DNA from: Effrenium voratum
Lineage: Eukaryota > Sar > Dinophyceae > Suessiales > Symbiodiniaceae
NCBI GenBank assembly: GCA_963377175.1
Contig: CAUJNA010001469.1
Location: forward strand, 806,501 to 870,500
Direction of reading: 5' to 3'
Length of the DNA: 64,000 nt
Positions 56,433 to 64,000 of this stretch are shown here, piece by piece (the first letter of the stretch is position 1; every line of letters begins with the position of its first letter). The notes below the pieces were generated by a model, which ran no database searches, was not told the origin of the DNA, and saw only the letters and a list, made by a program, of their open reading frames with translations. The position numbers and the translations under genes are program-made.

Positions 56433-56580
56433 AGCCGAGGCGGGGCCGAGGCGGTGCTCTTCCACCTCCGCCGCTTCCTGGCGCTGCACGCGGCAACTTT
56501 CACGGCGGTGCCTTCCACCTTCCAGGCTGCAGACCGGGCGCTGTCGCAGAGCCTGCGACGGGAGGCGTTTTGGGAGGGAG
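56433..56580 (+). CDS. Helical exon, probable part of NYN gene
   Basis: After TTCCCAG (ends about 56430) a frame reads GAEAVLFHLRRFLALHAATF, TAVPSTFQAADRALSQSLRR and EAFWEGG. It is strongly Ala/Leu/Arg helical with high GC. It ends in a G-rich run where a donor would be expected. The next coding block downstream on the same strand is the NYN-like exon; joining them is inference. Confidence 0.42.
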
Positions 56581-56840
56581 GGGGGGGGGTGTCGTATGAC
56601 GTTCATGTTGTAGCCCCCTGGAAAATGGGTTATGGCGAAAAAATGGGGGGGTGAATTCCGATTTTGTTGTGGTAGTTTGCGGGTCCAGGCACCTTCTTAG
56701 GGTAATTGTTTGTGTTGGATTTAGTGTCCATGGCACAGGGTCGTCTCCTCCAAAAACTATGTTATATTTTGGGGTTGACCGAATTCTTATGCTTCTGTGT
56801 TACCCCAACGGTTTCTAGCGCGGAGGGAGGGCCGCCTTAG

Positions 56841-56975
56841 GTGGAGGCTCATCGCCGATCGAGGGGCACGGTGGTGGTAGTCTCCGGCGATGCCGACTTC
56901 GCGCACGGTTTGGACTTTGCGCGGCGCCAGGGCTGGCGCACCGCGCGGCTTGGCCCGAAACGAGGAAGCCAGGAG
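56841..56975 (+). CDS. NYN-domain (PIN-like RNase) exon
   Basis: Right after GCCGCCTTAG (a plausible acceptor, ends 56840) the frame reads GTVVVVSGDADFAHGL then DFARRQGWRTARLG. The run of hydrophobic residues ending in SGDADF (56883-56900) followed by a helix and G-W-R is the hallmark of NYN domains (LabA/MARF1/Zc3h12-type PIN-like nucleases), where the Asp residues bind Mg. Those enzymes cleave RNA and often act in RNA quality control. Only this core strand-helix is present in the exon; the N-terminal Asp strand should be in an earlier exon and was not identified. A donor is plausible at GCAGAGGTCCCT near 56985. Confidence 0.5.
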
Positions 56976-58206
56976 GGAGCAGAGGTCCCTAGATGTGCGC
57001 TTCCTGCGGGTTTCGGGTTTTGAACATCACCTCTTTGGGCCAATGGGCCGGTGTGTTTTTGTTAGGGGTGATTTTTAAAGATGAAATCTAGGGAGGTGTA
57101 GGGAGTGCATGGCCATGGCTTTGTCCTTGGCGGCAGTGGAGGCAAAACGAGAGGCATCCGATTCGTATTTCAGGTTTTGGATTTATGGTGGCTGGACTTT
57201 GGTCAACATGAACACGTATCCGGACGAATCGTTAACCCACCAAAGCCATGGTCAGTACCCAATCCGCGGGTTGGAACCAGGGTTGCTAGCCACTAGTCTA
57301 GTCCCGGACGATCTAAGCAGTTTGCAGTCCATTTTGAAAAGACATGGGGGGACTCATTGTATTTTCCCACAAAACCAGGGGACTCACTATTTTTCTGCGC
57401 CTTCTTCGGTAATTTTGACCATGGCCCGTGCGGGGGAGTAAACGGTGCCTCCCCTGCAGATTGACGTGGACTATGATGAAACTCCTTGTTTGATGCATTT
57501 CCTTTCAGACGCTCTAAGATGGTTGTTCTGTTTCTTCCGTTAAATGCAACAAACATGGTTGGTTTCCCTAGCCACCCACAGCGGCCGGGGTGGCCGGGTG
57601 GGGGGGGGGGTATCCTAAAAAAGGGTAACCATAATGTTGTGAAGATTCGGGAACCCCTTTTGGTTCCAAACAGAATCCAAAGAGAACCAAGCAGCTGAAG
57701 GACTTTGCTCAAGGATATAGCTTTATCCCCCCTGTTGTTGTTTTTTCTAGGGAATCTATTGCTGCTGTTTTGTGCTTCCCCCAAGGGGCTTAAGCAAATG
57801 GGAATGGAAGTGTTGGAACATATTTTGGAAACACCTACGCAACTTACTCCTCCCGTTTCCGGTTTGGTCTTGCCCAATGGAGTCCCTTTGAGTCTTTCTG
57901 CACGCTACCTGGAGCGCTTTTCGTTACCTAAATTTCTGCCCTTAGCCCAAACGTATTGCAAAACCAGGAGTCGTCACCAAAACATGGTAAGCATGCACGT
58001 TTTCCTGCTTCAAGCACTCTTTCCAAAACCGGGCTGACCAGTCCTCCAAGATGATCGGTCGCTGAAAGGAGCGAGCAGAAATCAAAGTGCAAATCGAGCG
58101 CACATATCTACAAAATGAGCGCAAATATTTCAGCACGTAACAATTGCCCGCCTTCCTCCGATGGAAGAAGGGGATTTGATCAAGCGTTTTTTGCGGGGAG
58201 TGAATG
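56976..58206. other. Non-coding stretch with repeat relics
   Basis: 57109-57441 is open for 110 codons (WTLVNMNTYPDESLTHQSHG) but overlaps repeat relics at 57255-57317. A G10 run lies at about 57600. 57750-57810 is a diverged relative of the CTTCCATTTGCTGAA element. Confidence 0.35.
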
Positions 58207-58230
58207 TTTTTTTTTTTTTTTTTTTTTTTT
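58207..58230 (+). repeat. T24 homopolymer
   Basis: A run of 24 T. It could be a relic of a poly(A) tail of a retroposed sequence on the − strand, but no gene-like sequence ends there. Confidence 0.85.
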
Positions 58231-58351
58231 CTCGGGGGTCGAGCAGAAATCGGTGATCCGAGCGTTTTTTGTACCTATAAACAAAAACACGTTGGGTGCT
58301 TCGCCTTTATAGGGTCAATATGAGGTTGATGCCCTTCCCGTCCCCAAAGGG

Positions 58352-58455
58352 CTACTCACTTCCCCTGTATTTGCACTTGCTAGTGTTGGAGCAGGCAAGT
58401 TTAGTGGTGGGCTAAGAGTTTACACTTGTTTCGGCCAGGCCACTCAGGAAGTCAA
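58352..58455. mobile_element. Small TIR element, CTCACTTCC family
   Basis: Left end CTACTCACTTCCCCTG and right end CAGGAAGTCAAG (reverse complement CTTGACTTCCTG), imperfect. The right end with its CCACTCAGGAAGT word recurs at about 35938, 43611, 59605 and 60131. Confidence 0.45.
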
Positions 58456-58653
58456 GTTTTCCAGGTTCTTGGAGTTGAAGAACCCAACAAAGCAGAGACC
58501 AAGGCTGGTTTCAACTGGAGCTTCATTGCTGCGTGCGCAGAGGAACTTGGGTTGGGCCAACTGCTGCGCCCTTGCGAGCAGCTTGCGATTGGAGGGGCTC
58601 GACGTGTTCATCAGGAACAAAAAGGCGCGAAATCAGGCTTACTATTTAGCTGA
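58456..58653 (+). CDS. Exon-like segment, frame undecided
   Basis: Starts directly after a TIR element. One frame reads VFQVLGVEEPNKAETKAGFN then WSFIAACAEELGLGQLLRPC; a second frame, better towards the 3' side, reads LRLEGLDVFIRNKKARNQAY. Either one frame is right or a frameshift divides them. No family recognised. Confidence 0.32.
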   Translation, partial: VFQVLGVEEPNKAETKAGFNWSFIAACAEELGLGQLLRPCEQLAIGGARRVHQEQKGAKSGLLFS

Positions 58654-59162
58654 TTTTCGAACCTTCAACTTTAGGGGAAATGCATATTTTGCCACAAGCT
58701 ACCAGCGGCTACTGCTTGTTTGGATCTTGAACCTTCCACTTTGAAGGAGATTCGAGCGCTTTGCAGCAAATAAGCTCTTGGCACAGGAGAAATAGCCACA
58801 ACCTCCGATGGGTTTGATGATTTGTGTTTATCATTTTCGGAGAGGGGTTTCAGTGGGAAATCAGCTGCGCACAAATAGGCGCAATCGGTGGGTGTGTCTT
58901 TTTAGGAGACCCCCAAGAAATTGTGGTTTGCCTTCTGGGCTCCGCTTAAACCCTTGAACAAAAAGACACAGTGTCCTTTTCTTGCCAGATGAGGTCTTCG
59001 CTTTCGGATGCATTGATCAGCTGGCCATGGGTTTCGGCGGCCTGAGAATTGTTCAGGTGCTAACATGGCCGTCCCACAGACCTTACAGCTTAGGCAAATA
59101 TACCAATGACAACTGAGCAGCGCCCACAACCCTGAGTGGCCATGAGTCCCATGAGTGGTTCC
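58654..59162. other. Non-coding stretch
   Basis: Nothing recognised. Confidence 0.4.
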
Positions 59163-59288
59163 TACACTCACTTGCCCAAAGCGAATCAGCCCTAGGACAC
59201 CTTTTGGTGTCCTTCGGGTCATTCTTAGTCAAGGTTCCAAAAGGTGATTTTCTTTTAGTTCCAGGTCCCCAAAGGGCAAGTGAGTATA
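59163..59288. mobile_element. Small TIR element ending in GTGAGT
   Basis: 126 bp with 15 bp ends, one mismatch: TACACTCACTTGCCC at the left and GGGCAAGTGAGTATA at the right. The interior AAAAGGTGATTTTCTTTTAG is shared with other loci (26995, 32445, 62527). The outward-facing GTGAGT resembles a 5' splice site. Confidence 0.7.
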
Positions 59289-59527
59289 TGCACCATTGTT
59301 CGCTGGATGCCTTGAATATTGCAACCAAGGGACCAAGGAGAACCTCCAGCCAACCGTCAGTTTTTGGCGGTTTTTCTGGCCGGTTTTGGGTTGCAAAGGG
59401 GCTGGGAGGGCTCCATGCAGCCGGTTGGTGGATGTACCTTGCCATGGATCATGTCGACTAAGGACAGGTCTCTTTTTGGTTGGCTTTCTTGATTCAAGGC
59501 AAACCGATTTGTTTGTTTACGAATAAC

Positions 59528-59624
59528 CTCACTCCCCTGAGTTCATGGACTGTGTGCTTTTTGGGGAAGACCATGCTGGTGATCAACAAGTTTCGGCTGG
59601 CCAATTCACACAGGAAGTGAGTAG
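59528..59624. mobile_element. Small TIR element, CTCACT family
   Basis: Left CTCACTCCCCTGAGTTCATG, right CACACAGGAAGTGAGTAG; imperfect inverted pairing of about 18 bp. The left half (CTCACTCCCTGAGTTCATGG and GGGAAGACCA) recurs at 60718-60755. Confidence 0.55.
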
Positions 59625-59836
59625 CTGTGAAGTTGATTAATGGGTCGACATGATCCAAAGCCAAGCCTCGAGCCGACCGAGGCTCGGCTGTGCGCCAAAC
59701 CGCTTGCCCATTCACCCGGGCAACCACTGGGCCAATCAGCCTGGTGTGGTGGTGCGGTGGCCCAGCCGTTGGCCAAGCGTTGCCGAGAGGACTTTGCTTT
59801 GTTTGGTTCTGCCTCGTTTGGCTGTGGGTCAAAACC

Positions 59837-59930
59837 AATGGTACCATTTTGGGGTAGGTGCGCCCCATTTTAGTCTATTTTAGTGGGGATTGGGATGTTC
59901 ACTGGGCGTACGGGATTTTGACCCATGGCC
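59837..59930 (+). repeat. Dispersed repeat ATGGTACC family, copy 2
   Basis: Nearly identical to 25931-26024 over about 90 bp, ending TTTTGACCCATGGCC in both. Confidence 0.82.
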
Positions 59931-59949
59931 ATTTGTCAAGTAACCTTAG

Positions 59950-60052
59950 TTGATGGCTTGGATTGGTTTGGAAATTTTGAGCCCCTGGTCCTTGTGCAGA
60001 GTAAATGGGAAACCACCCGCTAACCTCCAAACCACCAATTAGAGGGAAGCCT
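59950..60052. mobile_element. GGTTTGGATTGG family copy
   Basis: Left TTGGATTGGTTTGG, core GAGCCCCTGGTCCTTGTG, right CTCCAAACCACCAATT, followed by AGAGGGAAGC. An imperfect inverted pair of about 100 bp. Confidence 0.55.
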
Positions 60053-60209
60053 GGTTGGTTTCCCTTTGGGCAAGTTCATGGACTTTAGCCAGTGATGGTT
60101 CTAAGCAAAATTGTGGACTTGGTTTTGCCACTCCACTCAGGAAGCGGGGCTTGGTTTGTTTCTTGGTTTCTGATGATTGTGAGTCTGTTGATTGTTTTGT
60201 TCCCCAGCC

Positions 60210-60434
60210 CATTTCGAAGTTCCTGGCACTTTATTGAGGAGACACTCTTTTGAACACAGATTTACTCCTGAAAGGCCAGAAGGTGTTGTAGTACATGGTG
60301 CCCGGAAAACCTTCTGGGTTCCATGTGAATTTGCAAGGGTTCTGTTGTCTGAGCTTGTTTCCGTTGGCTACCTTGCAGTTGCCCGGCAGCTAGTCTTTGG
60401 CAGGTGTCCCTTTCCAATCAACTTCCCAGAGTAG
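60210..60434 (+). CDS. Exon-like segment ending in a stop, function unknown
   Basis: The frame reads HRFTPERPEGVVVHGARKTF, then WVPCEFARVLLSELVSVGYL and AVARQLVFGRCPFPINFPE, ending at TAG 60432-60434. It has even, globular-protein-like composition with a hydrophobic helix in the middle. Likely a last exon. No domain recognised. Confidence 0.42.
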   Translation, partial: HFEVPGTLLRRHSFEHRFTPERPEGVVVHGARKTFWVPCEFARVLLSELVSVGYLAVARQLVFGRCPFPINFPE

Positions 60435-60544
60435 GGGCATCCATTTAATGGCGGTGTCAAGCTTATTTATGGGTGTGTGGTTTTGAGGGTACATGTTTTT
60501 TGTGGTTTGAAAGGGAAGACCAAAAGCAAAGCCACCGTTCTCGC

Positions 60545-60728
60545 GGGATCCCCTTTTTTGGACATTGGTGCCGCCCAAATGGAGCCCCCCGTGAGGGGGA
60601 TACGAAAAAGGGCCCCTACTCTTGAAAACCCGAATCGAGACGGATCACCTTTGGATCCGCTCTTGGGGCTGAACAATGGCCCTGTCCATTTCAATGATCG
60701 TTGGAAGGAAGATGGTCTCACTCCCTGA
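60545..60728 (+). CDS. Exon-like segment, function unknown
   Basis: The frame reads DIGAAQMEPPVRGIRKRAPT, then LENPNRDGSPLDPLLGLNNG and PVHFNDRWKEDGLTP, ending at TGA 60726-60728 inside a CTCACT element copy. The element may supply the stop or sit at an exon edge. Function unknown. Confidence 0.33.
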
Positions 60729-61213
60729 GTTCATGGACGTTTTGGGAAGACCATTTTAGCGGCAATGCAACACACACACACCATGCAGGTTTCCGTATTG
60801 TCTTGGAAACCCTGCTTTGGATGGTCAAGGGCGTCAACAGGGAGCAAGGCCGTAACACAACACAAGATCCCCATGATAGAAAACGCCAAGATGCCCCGAT
60901 GCTCCACTCAAAACGCTATGCCTGCTGGCAAGTAAACGGCTGTTGACTTTGTCCAACTCCAACTTTTGTGTAATAATTCCAAAAGCTCTAATACGGGATC
61001 CCTAAGTAAAAGACCTGCGCCATGGTCTGCTCGTTTCTCCCATAGGTGAGCTCACCAGTGACTAAACATGAGTAAACCACTTTTGTTTTCACAATCTCCT
61101 TTAGGCTTTCTTTTGGACAATCTGCTTGTGTTCCTGTAAAGAAAGCCAGGGGTCAGTTGTTTAAACAACACCTGCCCAACCTGACTGAAGGCGCTCCAGA
61201 CAAAAGCCATTTA
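60729..61213. other. Non-coding stretch
   Basis: A short CA run lies at about 60771-60780. No gene seen. Confidence 0.4.
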
Positions 61214-61313
61214 GCCCAGTGCTTCCGGATTAATTGTTTGGGTTTCTTGCCCTTAGGCTCCACACATTGTGTTTTTTCGGTTACCTACTGTGGCTTGCCT
61301 GGAAGCACTGGCC
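61214..61313. mobile_element. Small TIR element, CCCAGTGCTTCC family, second full copy
   Basis: About 100 bp. Left CCCAGTGCTTCCGG, right TGGCTTGCCTGGAAGCACTG. The right 23 bp are almost the same as in the element at 4985-5112. No coding capacity. Confidence 0.7.
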
Positions 61314-61682
61314 GCTCTTCGGACATCCATGAGTCGGCAAATCAACTTGGATGATTCTTTCAGGGCGCTGCTCTCATGATTGGATCACATCAAACTTGTT
61401 ACTACTGGGGGAAGAGCCTAAGGCCCCCTCCCACCCACCCGAAAGTACTTTCTTAAAGTCTTAGAGGGAGTTTGGTTCTTTGAAGGGTCCTGAAAACTTT
61501 TCAGAGGGGCCAGCGGCGGGCTTCGGATGTCTCTCCTCTACTGTGTTTGCGTGTACATCTATACGTTTTTGCGAAAGTGCAGTTGCCAGCAAGTGCCATA
61601 TTATGGATCGCCTCTCGGGGTGACCTTTAATGTTTCAACTTGTCTTACTTATGGCGGAATGTGCCACCATACATCTGGGTTC

Positions 61683-61769
61683 TTCTCAAACTTCGGGGAC
61701 CCCTCTAGGTGGTTGGTTTCCCTTTTAATTTCCCTCCACAGTACCAAGAGGAGTCCCCGATTTTGAGAA
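61683..61769. mobile_element. Small TIR element, TTCTCAAA ends
   Basis: 87 bp. Left TTCTCAAACTTCGGGGACCC pairs with right GAGTCCCCGATTTTGAGAA, about 24 bp of inverted similarity with three mismatches. The interior (GGTTGGTTTCCC) is typical of the repeat vocabulary in this window. Confidence 0.68.
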
Positions 61770-62159
61770 AACCCATCTAACTGCGTAGCAAGTCGACGAG
61801 CCAGGCAGTCTGAAACCATGATCTAAGAGGTGAGTCCCCGTTCTATTCAGCTATCCTTTTCAGAAATCTCCCGTTTCACATCGGATTTGTGTTTTTTGTC
61901 GAAGAGAATCCTCCGAGTCGCTTTGGGGTGCTTGCGCCTGTGTTTCTATCAGCATGGCATTTGTCTCCAGATTTGAAACAGGGTTTGACAAGTGACTTTG
62001 GTTCGCTGTGCTTGGCTGCTCTTTGGATGGATCCTCAACCTTCAATTTGTTTCTAAACTCAGTTGTCCAAGACCCACCTTTTGACCTTTGGGTTTTCCCA
62101 TGAGCCTCAACATGGTCTATGAGATGTCTGGCTAAGCGCTTCTTATGCAACGGAGCTTC

Positions 62160-62455
62160 CGGCCATGGACCTACGCGCAGAACAGGGCGCTGTTTCCGAT
62201 TCTGCCAAAGGCGCAGGCTTGCGAGCACATTTTTCGGCAGTGGGTCACCAACAACGCGCCATTTGTTTTCTCAACCCACTGGTTGTCGCTGTGCAAGCTG
62301 ACGAGGACTACGTCGGGAAGATATCCAGCATAAGTCGGCGGGTGGGCGCTTCTCATGTCATCCAAAGGGTTCTGGAACGTTCCCTAGCTGCCTCGTTTAA
62401 GCATTGGAAGAGGAAAGGCTTGATCAAACTCGGACTTTGGGCGCGGCTAGATTGA
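62160..62455 (+). CDS. Exon-like C-terminal segment, function unknown
   Basis: Two overlapping frames look coding. The better-supported one ends at TGA 62453-62455 and contains VVAVQADEDYVGKISSISRR, then VGASHVIQRVLERSLAASFK and HWKRKG. The other frame gives AQACEHIFRQWVTNNAPFVF over 62200-62290. A frameshift or splice between them is possible. The acidic DEDYVGK followed by basic helices is distinctive, but I cannot name the family. Confidence 0.38.
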
Positions 62456-62857
62456 GCGATTTCCTTGTCCTAGGCACTGACGTTTCTCCGGGGGGGGACA
62501 TGTTTAGGGTTTTTTGGGTCCTGAAAAGGTGATCACCTTCTAATTTCTGGGTCCGGACTGGGCAGGTGAGTAAAAGGCACATGTGAGAAAACGAGTTAAA
62601 GATATTGCGCAGGGGGCAATCGCCAAGTTGAGAAATTCCGAAGCCACACACGGCCACGCTCTCGACGAAGCCGAGGCAGCAGAGTGGTCATCCCGGCAGA
62701 GTGTTTGACACAGCACGGTTTGTATTCCGCAGGGTGTTATCCATTGTTTCTTTTGGAGTTTCGAATAAGTGGCAGTTTCCGTGGAAACCGCCAGTAAATT
62801 GCAGCCTTGAAAGAGCAAACCAGGTAGCCCCTGTTGCATCGGGGCAAAGGCTGAGTT

Positions 62858-62896
62858 ACCCAGTGCTTCCGATTACCACTATAGCCGGCAACCAGG
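62858..62896 (+). mobile_element. CCCAGTGCTTCC family, single end
   Basis: ACCCAGTGCTTCCGATTACC then CACTATAG and GGCAACC; it matches the right end of 4985-5112 read in reverse. No partner end within 150 bp. Confidence 0.5.
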
Positions 62897-64000
62897 CAAA
62901 CCATCCATGGTAAAACTTAGAGGTAAGAATCCCCAAGACTTAGGTAAGACTTGGGTGGCCCAGTCGTTTTGGTTTTGCTCGAAGGTCATAATTTTTGAGA
63001 CCCTATCTCTTGGCGATTTGTTTGGGTTGCTTCTGCTTTTGGATCTTCACCTAAATGCTTTGATCACCTAATTTGGTTCTAAAGCACCCCGCAAGGCTGT
63101 TCTATTTATTGAACAGCCCTGGCTTTTCCGGAGAATCCACCGGAAGGCCTTCGGCCCCCTCTTAGCATGTCCAAAAGCTTCGATCCCTCATGGCTTCTTT
63201 TCGGGGGGTGGGAGGTTTTTTTTTCAGCGACGGTGGTGTTTCTTCCAATCAACATCCAAAAGGGAGGCTTGTTTACGTGGAGAAACCCTTGTCTGACATG
63301 GTGCTTTCTTTGCTTGGTGTACTTAGTGTTTGGCATGTCTGGCAACGAACAGAGAGACATGTCCGAGTGGGCCCCATGGGTATTGGCAGCCCTGGGCTGG
63401 ACGCAACAAGGAACTCCAATAGAGAAGTTCTGTGCAGCCACGTTCCCCGATACTTTAGGGGTCTCTTATTATTTTCAGGGTATGATAGGATTTGTGTCCG
63501 GTATTTATTTACACCGGAAAGCCAGTTTTTGCAAAACATACCCAAGCATATGGGGTGCTCTGAGTTTGGATTGATAATTCAGAGCTCCATTGCTGTGTTT
63601 AGTTTTTCTCCGAGCGGATGTCCATTTAAACATAAACCCCATTTTATATACTGTAAGGCTCCCTTGTTCCCATGGCCGCTGGAGGTTGGGTAATTTCCAT
63701 GGCTTATATTCCATTCACTTAAGGTGTATTTGTTCTGCCTGATGAAATGGTCACTGGTAGGTTTGCTTCTAAGGCGTCGCCTTCACCAAATCATGCTGGT
63801 TCAAAATCAGGGAACCATGAGCTTGGCACAGAGCCTCCACTCCAACGGGTTCCTTGAAGCCTTGGTACCTTCTGAGGAGTGACTTGGGGTCGAAGTATCC
63901 CTCTTTCAAATGGGAAACTTATGGGAACCAAACCCACACCTACGACTTTCAATTGGCTCCATACAAGCCTTTTTCCCAAGGAGCCCCATTGTAGGAACTA
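62897..64000. other. Mostly non-coding; one open frame
   Basis: The + frame 63167-63574 (135 codons) has hydrophobic stretches (GGWEVFFSATVVFLPINIQ, WCFLCLVYLVFGM) and EWAPWVLAALGWTQQG, so it could be a membrane protein exon. There is no splice or family support. The rest shows no gene. Confidence 0.3.

Overview
The window reads as nuclear DNA of a eukaryote, most probably a dinoflagellate alga (Symbiodiniaceae-like). This is inferred from style rather than from a marker gene. There are no dense co-directional ORFs. Coding-like segments are short and GC-rich, and they sit isolated in long non-coding DNA. Microsatellites and minisatellites are abundant, and many 85-135 bp elements with terminal inverted repeats (TIRs) are scattered throughout. 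No rRNA, tRNA, CRISPR or prokaryotic operon was found, and no complete intact gene model could be built by eye.

Layout. 1-8.6 kb: mostly non-coding, with a few exon-like segments and one clear TIR element (4985-5112). 8.6-14.4 kb: the most coherent locus. Two near-identical 27-28 bp direct repeats (8632 and 14396) bracket a GGT/GCT-rich stretch, an 11-copy tandem array of about 101 bp, a Cys-rich open frame (10668-11264) and a decayed transposase-like gene (11765-14316). That gene has an HMG-box-like N-terminus and an RNase H/DDE-like core; it is broken by two frameshifts and one stop. 14.4-27.4 kb: sparse, with a possible FkbM-type methyltransferase fragment near 15.1 kb. 27.4-28.2 kb: a 730 bp G/T-only compound satellite. 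28-39 kb: dispersed repeats, isolated exon-like segments and a recognisable GH16 glycoside-hydrolase exon (about 38.8-38.95 kb). 39.8-42 kb: pentanucleotide, GA and tetranucleotide arrays. 42.4-46.4 kb: a cluster of TIR elements and exon-like segments. 47.6-49.4 kb: an 8 bp minisatellite followed by a satellite with a 641 bp higher-order unit. 51.6-64 kb: more TIR elements mixed with exon-like segments, including a NYN-domain (RNase-like) exon near 56.9 kb.

How it fits together. The small TIR elements fall into several families, some with two to six recognisable copies. They lie among isolated exons, and several end in AGGTGAGT-like sequence. This suggests, but does not prove, that introns and intergenic DNA here were largely built by small non-autonomous DNA transposons (introner-like elements, known from dinoflagellates). 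The broken DDE gene is a candidate relative of an autonomous source, but no shared terminus between it and the small elements was seen.
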